Part shown: piece after piece, positions 1 to 12,590 of the stretch
How positions within the stretch are numbered: the first letter of the stretch is position 1
Layout of the letters: each line of letters begins with the position of its first letter
NCBI GenBank assembly: GCA_026874595.1
Contig: CM049313.1
Coordinates: 39,956,659 to 40,020,658, forward strand
Direction of reading: 5' to 3'
Source of the DNA: Sipunculus nudus
Lineage: Eukaryota; Annelida; Sipuncula; Golfingiida; Sipunculidae
Length of the DNA stretch: 64,000 nucleotides
The notes under the pieces: generated by a model
What the model was told of the DNA's origin: nothing
Database searches by the model: none
Seen by the model: only the letters and a program-made list of their open reading frames with translations
Translations under genes and position numbers: made by a program

Positions 1-2095
1 AGTTTAATCCTACCCCATGATTGGGAAATTAAGCAGTAAAACTGTGTCTGTCTAATGAACACTTGAGAAATAGCAATTTACGCAGTACCATTTGGTGAAA
101 GTATAAGCATTAATGGTCCATTATCCAAACTAGTGGTAAGTGCTCATAAAATGAAATAAATTGTCTGGGATGGGGTAGCCCTTAACACGACGCTTGTCAA
201 GTACAGGATGATCTCCTCAAGAAGGTCTTGTGCAGCCGTCTCGGAGAAAACTTCAAAGGTAATAGCTCTATCCATTACAAAACTTCTCTGCTAGATTCTG
301 GAACAAGCTTCTTTGCTCAACTTACAGCATTAAAACTTGATGATAACTGATCCATCCATTACAGTCTCAGAGACTAGATAAAGACCACATACTTCCTACA
401 CTATAAACCGATGCAAAACAATGACAGGCCTTAGAGAAAACCAGCCTGGCTTCCACTGGAATATTTAATGTGATTTTGCTACATTGATAATCACTGCCTA
501 TGAATTGTTAATGGCATTGTTTCACAGATTTCTACAATAATCTTTAGGTTAACACCAATATTTATGAAACAGCTATCTGCATTAACCCAGCTTACCAGAA
601 ATGATGTTGGATAAGCATTCCACATCTAGCATTAATTGTTAATGTCATTTTCAAAGTTGGCCTTGTTATACTTATTGAGTTTAAATTGGACAAAAACATC
701 CTCATCAATGGGACTGTCATTATGACTTACACAGTCTTAAAGATGTCACCTTGTGATGAGCTGGACATTGCAATTATTCAAATGTAGACACAAACAGGAG
801 ATGCCGTGGTACCGAGAATTAAGGAAAGCCAGAAAAAACATTCAGAGATGCTTAGGATTGGCTTAGTATGCTAGGCTATGGTACCATGAGCATTCCAGGG
901 GTTTCTGGCTGAACAATCTAATATTAATCAAAGCACAAAAGCTATGGCAAGACCTGATATATGATAAAAGACACTGCCACAGAATTAGTTTATGCATAAA
1001 CTTAATTTAAAAAAAAAAATATTGAGTTCTATAATTTACATTCAGGTATTTGTGATATAAGCTACTTTTAATCACTTATATCTGTAACTGAATCTGATCT
1101 AATATAAATGGAGTACCTTTACTGGGAGAAATTAGCTTAATACAGTTTTCCTGATTTTTTGGCTAAACTCCAACAAAGTGCTAAAGTGTACAATTAGGGT
1201 ATTAGTCCCCTAGAGTAAACTCATTCCTTCCCACCCTCACAGTAATTCTGGATCCACCCCTGACATATATATGTTTGTCAGGGTGAAGCAGAATCTGTAC
1301 ATCAGTGATGGTTATCTTATTGGTCTGTCTTAACAACAAGCGTGGCATCTAACCATTCAAAGTGACAAATGCTGGAAGCCGGAATATGCCACATCCATCT
1401 TGTATACAGTCAAATCGGTGTCCAATCTGAAGTAAAACGCCCTGACCCAAGACACAAAGAAGCAGGTCCTGCAACTTCTCATAAATCTGTGTGGTAAACG
1501 GAGGGATTCATCAGAACGCAGGAGACATTAAGGCCATCAGACTTGCAGAGACCGCTAGTGATGTATATTAGTCCTGAGGGAACCTTGGGATAGTGTTCAG
1601 AGTGCAAGGTCCACAGGCAATTATAAACACTGTGAAGAAAGTCTGGCCTTACCAAGCCAGACTCATTTGTCTTGAGCCTGTCTTGAAATCCAGATGGCAG
1701 CCCAGTCATATCTGAATCCTGTATTACATCCCCGTGTCTGGATCAGTCTGGAAACACCTTCATGACATCAGTTCCTTGTGTCATGCATCTCAAAGAAGCA
1801 GTGACTCAACACCTGTATTATCTTTTAAAGATTTCCATCTGTGATTCATTTAGTGTGTGATATGCCCGTATAAATGATACAAAAGTGTTACTTTTAGCAA
1901 CTCAAACAATTCATACCACTATGTATTAACAAAGAGGCCTACAGGCCTAATGCGAACCTGTGCAAAGTTTGAGAGTATGAATGTTTATTTTTAAAATTTA
2001 ATACTGATCCTCATGTCCAGCATATCTACCCTAGTCATTATGATTTCAGCCAAGTGGATGTTTCGGACCTGCACATTTTGGACTAGGACATTTTA
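1..2095. other. Intron sequence, no supported feature
   Basis: AT-rich, no splice-consistent Mint exon seen. A CpG-bearing patch at 190-260 reads as an open minus-strand frame (SETAAQDLLEEIILYLTSVV) but has no convincing donor and is not recognised. A minus-strand open frame at 1709-1479 is also unrecognised. Confidence 0.5.
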
Positions 2096-2109
2096 AAACT
2101 AGAATATGG

Positions 2110-5029
2110 GTGGTCTACAAGCGACCACATGTATCCGCTAAAATCGGAGTAGGACGGGTGAAGTTAGGCATGGATTGAGTGGCAAGGGGAAATATGTGTG
2201 CTGCATATTAGCATGGATGTCTGCAGCTAAAATGTGTATGTAGGTGGTGCCACCTACCAAAATATCCAGAAAGCTATCCAAGTTGTATACATATGCAAAA
2301 TTTTATGCAGATAAGTGAACCCAATACTTGCATATGCGTGATTTTATCCAACAGCAGACAAACAGAAGGATGCTGTGCAAAAATGGAGGCAGGTGGCGCC
2401 ACCAGTTTTGTGTATGATAAAGAGCTATGTGAGATCTATACACAGGCAATATTTAACAAGGCCTACAGGCCTAATGCGAACCTGTGCAATGAGATTACAC
2501 CAGGTATAATGCTTCAATGCTTGACCATTACTTTTCAAGAACTTGTGTAACATGTATATGAACAATGCAAGTACTAAACACTTAGAACAAGAAACAATTA
2601 AACAAACATTACTGCTGCAATTCTGGCATGGGTGCACACAACACAAAAACTAGAATATGGGTAGTCAACAAGCGACTACGTGTATCCTCCAAAATCAGAG
2701 TGGGAAAGGTGAAGTGAGGCACTGGATTGAGTGGCAAGGGGAAATAGAGTGAGGTGTGTTGCATAATAGCCTGGATGTCTGCAGCCTAAATGTGTATGTA
2801 GGTTGCGCCATCTACCACAAAATCCAGAAAGCTGTCCAAGATGTATAAACATGCAAAATTTTAGGCAGACAAGTCACATCACTACTGAGATATGACTGAT
2901 TTTAGCCCACAGCAGACAAACGGATGGACACTGTGCAAAAATGGTGGCAGGTGGCACCACAAATTTTGTGTATGATTAAAGTTATGTGAGATCTATAAAC
3001 ATGCAAAATTTCAGGGGGATATGTTAAACAAGTCCTGAGATATAAGCCTGAATGTTTGCAGCGTATACATAAATGTAGGTGGTGCCACCTGCCACAAAAT
3101 CTAGAAAGCATTTCAAGATGTATAAGACTACAACTTTTTAGGCAGATATGTCAAACCACTGCCGAGATATGAGTGATTTTATCCCACAGCAAACAAATAG
3201 ATGGATGCAGTGCAAAAATGATTGCAGGTGGCACCACCAGTTTGCGTATGATAAAGAGCTATGTGAGTTCTATAAACATGCAAAATTTTTGCCAAATCAG
3301 CCAAATGGTTCCTAAGAAATGAGCTTGGATGTCTGCAGAGTAAATTTGAATGTAAGTTGTGCCACCTGTAATAAAACAAGAAAGCTGTCAAGGATGGATA
3401 AACCTGCAAAATTCAGGTGGATAAGTCAAACCCAGCTGAGATATGAGTGATTTTATCCCAAGGCAGATGAATTGATGGAGGCTGTGCAAAAATGGTAGCA
3501 GGTGGCGCCACCAGTTTTGTGTATGATAAACAGCTATGGGAGATCTATACACATGCAAAATTTTGGCCGAACTGGTCAAATGGTTCCCGAGATACGAGCT
3601 TGGATGTCTGCAGCTTAGACTTGAATGTAGGTGGCGCCACCTGTCATAAAATCAAGAAAGCTGTCCAGGATGTATACACATGCAAAATTTCAGATGGATA
3701 AGTCACACCACTACTGAGATATGAGTGATTTTAGCCCATGGCAGACAAACCGACAGATGCTGTGCAAAAATGGTGGCAGGTGGCACCACCAACTTTGTGT
3801 ATGATAAACGGATAAGTGAGATCTATACACATGCAAAATTTCAGGGGGATATGTTAAACCTGTCCTGATATATAAGCCTGAATGTCTGCAGCATATACAT
3901 TAATGAAGGTGGCGCCACCTGCCAAAAAATCCAGAAAGCTTTCCAATTCCTGAGATATAAGCCTGAATGTGTGCAGCGTATACATAAATGTAGGTGGCGC
4001 CACCTGCCATTAAATCCAGAAAGCTATCCAAGATGTATAAACCTGCAAAATTTTAGGCAGATATGTCAAACAACTGGCGAGATATGTGATTTTATCCCAC
4101 GGCAAACAAACAGAGAGACGCTGTGCAAAAAATGATTGCAGGTGGCGCCAACGCTTTTACGTATCATAAAGAGCTATGTGAGATCTATAAACATGCAAAA
4201 TTTTTGCCCAATCAGTCAAATGGTACCTGAGACATGAGCTTGGATCTCTGCAGAGTAAATTTGAATGTAGGTGGTGCAACCTGTCATAAAATCAAGAAAG
4301 CTGTCAAGGATGTATAAACCTGCAAAATATCAGGTGGATAAGTCAAACCACTGCTGTGATATGAGTGATTTTATCCCAAGGCAGATGAACAGATGGATGC
4401 TGTGCAAAAATGGTTGCAGGTGGCACCACCAGTTTTGCGTATGATATAGAGCTATGGGAGATCTATACACATGCAAAATTTTGGCCCAACTGGTTAAACG
4501 GTTTCCGAGATATGAGCTTGGATGTCTGCAGCTTAAACTTGGATGTAGGTGGCGCCACCTGTAATAAAATCAAGAAAGCTGTCCAGGATGTGTACACATG
4601 CAAAATTTCAGATGGATAAGTCCAAGCAATGCAGAGATATGAGTGTTTTTATCCCAGGGCAGACGAACAGATGGATGCTGTGCAAAAATGGTTGCAGGTA
4701 GCGCCACCATTTTTAGTGTATGTTAGAAAGCTTTCCAAGGGCTACATTTGTGCAAAATCTTTAGCCAGATTGGTCAAACAATTCCAGAGATATATGGGTT
4801 TATGTGTGGAAACAGACACACAATTGGACGCTGGGCAGAGAGGAAAAGTCAGAGTTCATCAAAAAATAAGGGTACAGCAGTTCACATGTGACCCGATCAT
4901 AATTCTGAATTTTATAAAATTCCGCCCAGTGGTTAAGGAGGAGTTCTCCAGAAATCTATGCAGCTGCTGTGGCAGCGGCGGCAACCAACTGAAAACATAG
5001 TATTCACGAACTCTGTTTTGGCGGATACA
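2110..5029 (+). mobile_element. Palindrome-box element, family A (composite, two 5' ends)
   Basis: Two 5' ends are seen: hairpin GTGGTC/GACCAC at 2110-2128 followed by TATCCGCTAAAA, and hairpin GTAGTC/GACTAC at 2661-2679 followed by TATCCTCCAAAA. The stem change (GG/CC to AG/CT) is compensatory. There is one 3' end at 5001-5027, a hairpin whose right arm is GTTTTGGCGGATA. The body is made of diverged units that alternate GGTGGCGCCACC boxes with stretches such as gatgtctgcagc, atgcaaaatttcag, gagatatgagtgatttta and gctgtgcaaaaatgg. No transposase reading frame is present; short open frames here are repeat artefacts. A second copy is at 47940-49121. Confidence 0.8.
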
Positions 5030-5286
5030 ACTTGGATGTATCAGTCAGGATATTTCCAATATGTTCTTTTTGCCAGGGAGGGATATTGGGACAGATGAAT
5101 GGACCATTTGGCAGCATGGTTTTGGAGACAACAAAAATTTTAAAACTGTTTTTTTAGCTTTTCCCTTTAAAATCTAAGAACAAGTTCCTTTTTTAGCCTT
5201 GGTATTGAGTCACACCTACTCATGCATCCTGGCAATGGAGGCTCAGCTTTCCCTCAAGTCAAGAGTACCTAATGTGGCAAATGTAA

Positions 5287-5343
5287 CCGAACCACTGGCT
5301 CTTACAGACTGAAACTTACCACTGGCTCTTACAGACTGAAACT
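5287..5343 (+). repeat. Short direct duplication
   Basis: ccactggctcttacagactg followed by aaactt is repeated twice about 27 bp apart. Recent slippage product in intron sequence. Confidence 0.85.
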
Positions 5344-5795
5344 TTACCTGTTGACAAATCTGAAATGGTTGGCAGTCTGCCAAAGTTGTTAATAGATACA
5401 GAGCGTAACTTGAACAATTGTAAAATCTGACACAATTGTCAGGTTCTAGACATCTAGAAGTCTAGACACATGGTCTAGTCTGTATCTGGACACCTGGCAG
5501 AGCCAAGTCAGTTGCCATGGTGATGTCTGGACTGCACCCATCTGCAATGATTGACCTCTTGACCTGACATGTTGAAACTTGTCATGCTGCCAAATATGTT
5601 TTCAAACAATGAAAGCCTTTTCAATTGGCTACACTGCTTTTTTAAAGCTGCATTTACCCAATCTATTCTTATAAAACTGACAGAATAATACCATAGAACA
5701 ATTCTTGTAAAGTTAAAACCAATCAGCTTAACAGTTTCTTAAAAAATACAGTGTATAAGCTAGAAGAGTCTACACTTACATTTTGGCTTGTAAAA

Positions 5796-6790
5796 AAACA
5801 GATCAACGTAGGTGGTGCCACCAACACCTCAATTTCAGATATGACTCATGTGACACACATTGGCATAAAATTTTGGGATGACAGCTCCAGCTGTTTCTGA
5901 GTTTAAGTTTAGTATGCTTTTTTGCACAGATGACTAAGTTAAACCTCCTGTAACTTGGCCAAAAATCACCGAACTGGAGCCATTCAAACAAATTTGCGAG
6001 AGATTGTTCTAGGGATCATTCTGTGAAATATTGGACAATTTTGCTGGAAAGTTTTGGAGAAGAAGATTTTTATATCTATTTTAACTTTTCCTTTATAAAA
6101 ACTGAAGATTAAATTTTTATATCTATTTTTAACTTTTCCTGTATTAAATCTAAGAAAAATCACTAAATCAAAACCATTTGAACAAATTTGAATTATCAAC
6201 ATCTAAGGATAATTCAGGAGTGAGATTAAAGATTCTGACCCATTGGTTTTTGAGAAGAAGATCTTTGTAGCCACTGAGCAGAAATGGGCTGCTATAACAT
6301 TTGACTATACTCAGCTTCCCATAACTCGGCCAAAAGTTATTGAACAGAGACCATTTGAACAAACTTAAGAAAGCACTACCATATGAGCATTTCTGTGCAA
6401 TATTAAACAGTTTGGCTTTATGCTTTTAGAGAAGTTGTTTTTTGCAGCCCTCTGTATGCTTCAAGCACCGTTGACCCCCCTTACAAAAACACCAATGCAG
6501 GTGGTGCCATCAATACCTCAATTTCAGATACGTTTCATGTGACCAACATTAACATAAAATTTGATGATGATAGCTCCAGCGGTTTCTGAGATTGTAATTT
6601 TAGCATACAAATGATTAAGTTCAACTTCCTGTAACTCAGTCCAAAATGACCTAACTGGAATCATTCAAACAAACTTGAGAGAGATTGTTCCAGGGAACAT
6701 TCCTATTAAATATTAGACAATTTGGCTTAACGGTTTCAGAGGAGTGGATTTTTTAAAAGTTTTTAAGCTTTTTCTCTATAAAATCTTAAT
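5796..6790 (+). repeat. Diverged direct duplication with ggtggtgcca boxes
   Basis: Two copies of a roughly 260-bp sequence, 5805-6060 and 6494-6740, share caatttcagata-g-.tcatgtgac, ataaaattt, gctccagc.gtttctgag, and gagagattgttc.aggga. Each starts with aggtggtgcca, a degenerate form of the box in families A and B. The stretch between holds a further internal repeat (tttttatatctatttt-aacttttcct) near 6065-6145. Likely an old relative of family A or B; no termini were identified. Confidence 0.6.
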
Positions 6791-8026
6791 TAAAGCAGAT
6801 ACCCAATAATAAGCTCTAGGGCACCAAGTTTCACATGTGACTAATTCTAATTATATACTTATATGATACACAGATCCATAGAGGGCAGATGAAATGTAAT
6901 TTTATTGTCCAGCTTTTATCAAGCATGCTGTACATGGGCCTAGAAGAAATATATTTTATTTTTGCTGTTTTTTCTTCCATTAATAGGATTATATAATCAC
7001 CTTAAAAGACTATTTTCATGCATGACATCAATATATATGTATGGTAAATATTGCATTTCAATTTTCAATCATGAGATTGACCCCAAAGTCTGTAATGTTT
7101 GATGTGCACTTCAATGAGCAGAAACAGGGGGCATCTAAGGATTTTCTATACAACCTTCAGTGAAAAAGCACACCCTGAGTTCTGGCTGGTTGATAATTCA
7201 ATGTATGCCTGGAGCTAAGATCTTTCCATGACTAACAGTTTTCTTGTAGAATAATTTTTTTTGTAACTGAAACCAACTCCCACCACAAAGAATCAGTATC
7301 CTACACAGACCTGATTGATGTGAGACTACTGATAAATCAAAGAATCTGTTTTTGGACATTTTACCTAACAAAGGACAAGCTCGTTATTCTCACATTCTCA
7401 TCAGCTGGCAATCAGAACATGGGAGTTCTTTCACACCAACATCAGAGGAAAACGAGTGCTTCATAAAGTGTTCCCACAGCAATCAGGTAATGGATAACCT
7501 GAGGAGATCATAAGCGTAATCATGCGGTACCTGTCTGTTCTCTCTACCGCCATTCTGGTGTATGAGTAAAACAGATGGAGCAACGGCTCTGGTGGGTGCA
7601 TGCTATTGGCCTGCAGGTAAACTCAACCAAATTCAATACTGTGCACTTTGTGGACCTCATATTCCCGGAGGACCTCTATTACTGGCCTCTGAGGCAGGAT
7701 AAACTATTATCCTATTGGAAGATTATCACGCTTCCTCAACCACGTGACGGAGCCAAATATTATTAATTTGTCTGGGTCTGTCTTGGGATGTGGTTAAACC
7801 TGCAGAATCTTTTGTTCTCAGATTTCCATAAACTGCACCCAGGTGGTCATTTATGATTTATGGAGCTTGTAAAACTAAAAGAGTATTTTTTTTAGATTGA
7901 ACATTTACCACCATGAACACAGATCTACCAAAAGTGGCAAAACCTTCCAAATCATCTTTGACAAAAATTGATGCACAGAAATAGGTTCCTTTCTGTGTCT
8001 AGAGTAGCTTAAACTAGACATTTCTT
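6791..8026. other. Intron sequence, no supported feature
   Basis: No repeats with clear termini and no coding signal. The 7510-7770 part is somewhat GC-richer, with a 63-codon plus-strand open frame that is not recognised. Confidence 0.5.
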
Positions 8027-9232
8027 GGCACCGCTGGTGCCATAGTATTGCCAGACAAATGAGGTTTTGTGGTATTTTGTTGATATAATGTGATGTATTT
8101 GTATTTTAGCAATGAATGTGAGAAACATTTGTACAAAATATAGGAATATTTTGGATTTGGAAGGACAATTGATCAAAGGGTTTTTGACTGATAATGCTCA
8201 CAGTGCTGTCAAGTGGCCCTTTTTAAGATATTCATGATTTTATGTTTTTCACCAAATATGGGAATATTCAAGGTCAGGGTCACTCTCATAGTCACGGTCA
8301 TGACCCCAAATCAATAAACTGCATTCCAAAATATCCAACATTTGAAAAAAAAAAATTAAAATTAAAAAAAAAATAATTTAAATTAAATTAAATTTTAAAA
8401 TTAAATTTAAAATTAAATATACCTCATTCCATAAACCATATCTATATACATGCATTACATGAAAGAAATTTGTCCATTACTGTTTGACTTATAATGCTCA
8501 CAGTATATACTCTCAAGTGGCAATGATGGGGTATTCAAAGGCACAAAAAACAAGAAAAGGACAACAGGTGGCGCCACCTCACTTCTGCAAAAGACAAAAC
8601 TATCCAAGATCTTCAGTCAACTTGATTTTTGGACCAATCCATGCATCCCTTTTTAAGATATTCATGATTTTATGTGATTTTCACCATATATGGTAATATT
8701 CAAGGTCAAAGCCACTCTCAAAGGAAAGGTCATGACCCCAATTTTAATATACATCATCCCATAACCCATACCTATGTACATGCATAATATTAAAGAAATC
8801 TGTCAATCAGTTTTTGACTTGTGATGCTAAAAGTACTGTCAAGTGGCAATGATGGGGGTATTAAACGGCACAAAAACAAGAAAAGGATACTAGGTGGCAC
8901 CACCAGTTTCCGGTACATGACATCACTATCCAAGATCTTTGTCCAACTTGATTTTTGGATAAATCCATGAAAGATTTCTTGAGATATTTAAGAATTTGTG
9001 TGATTTTCCCCAAAAATGGATCTATTCAAGGTCAAGGTCACTCTCCTAGTTGAGGTCATGCCCCATTTTAAATAGGCTTCGCCCTGTCACCTATATCTAT
9101 AAATGTGTCAAGTTTGAAAAAGATCCTTGAAATATTTTTTGAGTTATTGTGTCCAAAAGAAATCTCTGCGGCGGCGGCGGCGGCGCAACCGTGCCTAAAC
9201 CATAGTATCTCCAGACTATGTCTGGCGATACA
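8027..9232 (+). mobile_element. Non-autonomous element, family B
   Basis: The 5' end is a hairpin GGCACC/GGTGCC with loop GCT (8027-8041), then TATTGCCAGACA at 8046-8057. The 3' end is a hairpin at 9206-9230 with arms TATCTCCAGAC and GTCTGGCGATA, preceded by a (CGG)n run near 9170. The body has three diverged tandem units starting near 8193, 8480 and 8810 (gactt.taatgct, then ctcaagtggcaatgatgggg, aggtggc.ccacc, caaggtca..gtcac). An AT-rich patch at 8344-8420 lies inside. Non-coding. Confidence 0.75.
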
Positions 9233-9370
9233 ATTATTGCCATTAAACTATATGTTATATGAGCTACATGTGGTAATTATTTACATGGACATGGCAAATT
9301 TTGACCAATCAATGTCTGGTTAACTTGGAGAACAAGTATAACCTAGCCACATCTTTGACCTTCCATGATG

Positions 9371-9574
9371 GAGACTACATGAGCTGCTGACTCACCTGTA
9401 AGTCTGTGTTGAGGACTACATGAGCTGCTGACTCACCTGTAAGTCTGTGTTGAGGACTACATGAGCTGCTGACTCACCTGTAAGTCTGTGTTGAGGACTA
9501 CATGAGCTGCTGACTCACCTGTAAGTCTGTGTTGAGTAATACATGAGCTGCTGACTCACCTGTAAGTCTGTGTT
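9371..9574 (-). repeat. 41-bp tandem repeat made from an exon-intron junction (5 copies)
   Basis: Five near-identical units of 41 bp lie at 9371-9410 (one base short), 9411-9451, 9452-9492, 9493-9533 and 9534-9574. Each unit has the last 15 exon bases (AACACAGACTTACAG) and the first 26 intron bases (gtgagtcagcagctc then atg). The real exon end is in the unit at 9534-9574, so four extra 5' splice sites occur, with last exon base at 9519, 9478, 9437 and 9396. Because 41 is not a multiple of 3, using 9519 shifts the frame, and longer versions read into a stop. Confidence 0.93.
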
Positions 9575-9646
9575 GAGGACCATAATCTTTTCCGTAGAGA
9601 CAAAAAGATCAACCTCTGTGCTGGGCTGGTTCTCACCCTCAGGGGC
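9560..9646 (-). CDS. APBA: APBA PTB domain, second exon in window
   Basis: The acceptor is ttccgtgttaccag and the donor is TTACAG|gtgagt. It is exactly 29 codons in phase 0 at both ends. It encodes APEGENQPSTEVDLF, then VSTEKIMVLNTDLQ, matching the Mint PTB loop and strands after the first helix (family pattern APEGE-QP-TEVDLF-ST--I-VLN-D-Q). It directly follows GRIK of exon 21838 in phase. Its last 15 bases and the adjacent donor form the unit of a 41-bp tandem repeat, so four further copies of the donor lie just downstream. The next exon is outside the window. Confidence 0.93.
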
Positions 9647-11640
9647 CTGGTAACACGGAAACATACATCATGTATGTATCAAAATGTAAAATAAAATAAA
9701 ATAAAAAAACAGCAGCTCACCAACTGCTGTTGACACCAGCTTTCTTCTGTTATAAACACATTTTCTAAAATATTAAGGAAAGGTTAGTAATAAAATGATG
9801 AACCCTTTTACACATTTGTGAATCAATTGCCCAATAAACTGAGAAGAATATTAAAGTTCTCAATTGACTATTTTCATTAACGTAAAACATATCATCACAG
9901 CTTGCACCTTTTGAATTCAATTTAATTAATCAGAATGTGAAGTTAATGAGAAGTATAACTGACAGAGCATTTGAACTGAGCTTGGTAGTTTTTTTCTACA
10001 TGTCAAAGGCGAATTCCTATGGTTCTAAATAACTATTAAATTCCTGTTTTTCATGATTTAACACTTTGCCAAGTAATTTTTATAAATTACATTATTTCAG
10101 TTTAATCACCAAAAGATATGAGAAAGTATATATAAAACTGCAAAATCCATACACAACTTTGAATATACAAACCTATGCTTTAATACTTTACTAATTGCTA
10201 ATTCCATCAATATTATACTCTGTTGCTAAAATTTAAATAATCTTTATCTAAAAAGTGGTTCTCCGTTTTGCCTAGTAAAGTTACTTGGAAAATCTCAGCC
10301 CAAAGATAAAAATCAAATTAAATCAATATGCTCCTATTTGCAAAATAACAATGTTACATCCAAAAATATTACCGTGGGTCAAAAATATAAATGATCTCAC
10401 AGGTTTCAGACTCTTTCATTCAGGTATTACAAAGAAAACTCATGCAAGATTGATAATGTATAAATCACATTCTAATAAATATAAAATAAATTCTCTAAAA
10501 AGACCACAATACTGACATGAGCTGTAAAAGACAACAGAGTTTGATTATCATCACAGAACATGATAAATTCGCTTAGCACATGTCCACTGAACACTGGCTT
10601 TACAGTAACTACGAGTATACATATATAAACCAAAGTAACTTATGTCACTCAAATAATATGGTACAACACTGATGTGTCATTCATTATACATTAACAAATA
10701 AACATATCTAACACCTACAAAGCTTAAAATCAGGCATGTGACACACCTATATAAACTGGGCTTCTTAAAATTTAAATCTATATATATATAATGTAAAAAG
10801 CATTCTAGCAAAAAAAAAGCTTTGCTAACACATTGATAAATATGCAATCAACCAGTGCACACAAAAATAAGAACTGCTATGCTATATAATGAGCACTATA
10901 AAAAAATATATAGTAAAGGTTGAAGTCCTGGTATATAATATGTCCACAGAAAATTCAACCATGACAATTATATATCCATCTGATGTCAACAATGCTACAA
11001 ATGGATTGACTCAATGTAACGGAGTAAAGAACAGCCACATTTACTGGCAGGGATCTGTAACAGGGTAGCAGGTGACATCCCTCACTATTGTTTTTTAATC
11101 TTAATCATTGCACAGGAATTTGTAATCAATACCTGGTCTCAATATTTTGAACCAGATGCAGTTGCCAGTGAATACAACGCCATCTGCGGTTGGTAATGCA
11201 AACTAGTTGCAGAGCTGCCAGCTGGAGGAAACCTGCCTTGATGCAAACTTCAATATGGGTTTACTGGCTTTTTACAACCTTGGTGACTTAAGTTCCTTAA
11301 AATGATTTCTTGATTGTAGATAATTTATACAAGATTACTGGAGGAAGAATCACCATTCTGAATACTGATTAACTTTGATACACAACCTTTTTAGATCCAA
11401 ATTTGGAGATGGAATGATGATAGTGAAACTGAAATAACATAAATAAATATGAAAACAGCCTTGGTGCAAGAAAAATTTGCTGAAATTAAATCTTGCACAC
11501 TAAGATGACATGAGCAATATATGGATCACATAGTGAACGAGCAGGAGGGATAAATAGAAAGAAAACAGCTCAGTAGATTCAAAGCACAGACGGAAAAACA
11601 TCGGTCATGCCATGATACAGCGTGGAGATGAGGGCCTTAC
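9647..11640. other. Intron sequence, no supported feature
   Basis: Very AT-rich with scattered TATA-like microsatellites. Nothing coding seen. Confidence 0.55.
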
Positions 11641-11655
11641 CGACAGCGCGTTCCC
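11641..11655 (-). CDS. Candidate 15-nt microexon (GNALS) within the PTB-coding region
   Basis: On the minus strand, ...aaagaaagctcag is followed by GGGAACGCGCTGTCG and donor gtaagg. Fifteen bases in phase 0 would add Gly-Asn-Ala-Leu-Ser at the GRIK/APEG junction, alone or after the Ala-Ser microexon at 18430. Its two CpG dinucleotides stand out against the CpG-poor intron. The upstream tract is less pyrimidine-rich than usual, and a competing AG five bases earlier would give a 20-nt, frame-breaking version. Confidence 0.35.
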
Positions 11656-11814
11656 CTGAGCTTTCTTTGATACACAAGAGAACAGCAATGGTTAACTGTG
11701 GGTGTTACATGCCTTCTACACTACCCTAGTCAAATCATGGTCCATCCACTAAGTCATGTGTCATGTTAGTGACACACTGTACCCATCTGATGTTACTGCC
11801 AAACCTTGATGGCA

Positions 11815-12590
11815 CATATCTGATGTTATTTTGTATCATTATGTCTGGTATTATCCCATAAGTTCAGTGACACAGATGTATGATATTATCCCATATCATT
11901 TATATCTGATAATATTCCCAAGCCTTAATGGCACATGAACCTGATCTTATTTGTATCATTTATGTCTGGTATTATTCCTTAACCTTAATGACACTATTCC
12001 TTAACCTTAATAACACTGTCTGATATTTTCTCATATCATTTATTTCCGATGTTTTTGCCAAACCATAATGGCATGTCTGGTGTTATTTTGTATCATTTAT
12101 GTGTGGTATTATTCCATAATCTCAATGACACAGGTATGTGATATTATTCAACATCATTTATGTCTGTTATTCTCCAACCTTGATTGCAGAAGTGTCTGAT
12201 GTTATTTCATATAATTTATGTCTGGTATTATTCCATTACCTTAAAGACATAGATTTCAGATTTCTGATGTTATTTCATACCATTTATGTCTGATTATATG
12301 ACATAACCTCAATCAAAAAGGTGTAAAATGTGTTCACCTTTTAACATGCATTCTAATCAAGCTTAAGTTTCTAAAATATATGCATGCATGCATTATTGAT
12401 ATGCAGTTTTAATTGTCAGTGATATTAGCCACTGGCGTTAATTGTTTTTTCAAACTGACATGGAATGTAGTATGTTATGACATTATTCCATATGATTTAT
12501 GTTTGGTATCATTGTGTAACCTTAATAACATAGGAGTCTGGTGCTATTTTGTATAATTTATGTCTGGTATTATCCATTAACCTGAAGTGT
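11815..12590 (+). repeat. Degenerate ~60-bp tandem repeat
   Basis: Units of roughly 55 to 65 bp with the pattern tctgatgttattt-.atatcatttatgtc and tggtattattccataacctt-aatgacaca recur about ten times with much divergence. AT-rich, with no coding potential. The array lies between the candidate microexon at 11641 and family E. Confidence 0.65.

Noticed and set aside
180-262. Minus-strand open frame with SETAAQDLLEEIILYLTSVV as a possible next Mint exon
   Set aside because: It does not match the expected PTB continuation after VLNTDLQ, and no convincing splice donor is present.
3388-5000. Several 60-123 codon open frames in the 2-5 kb and 48-49 kb regions
   Set aside because: They recur only because the repeat units recur, lie on both strands, and have no domain signal.
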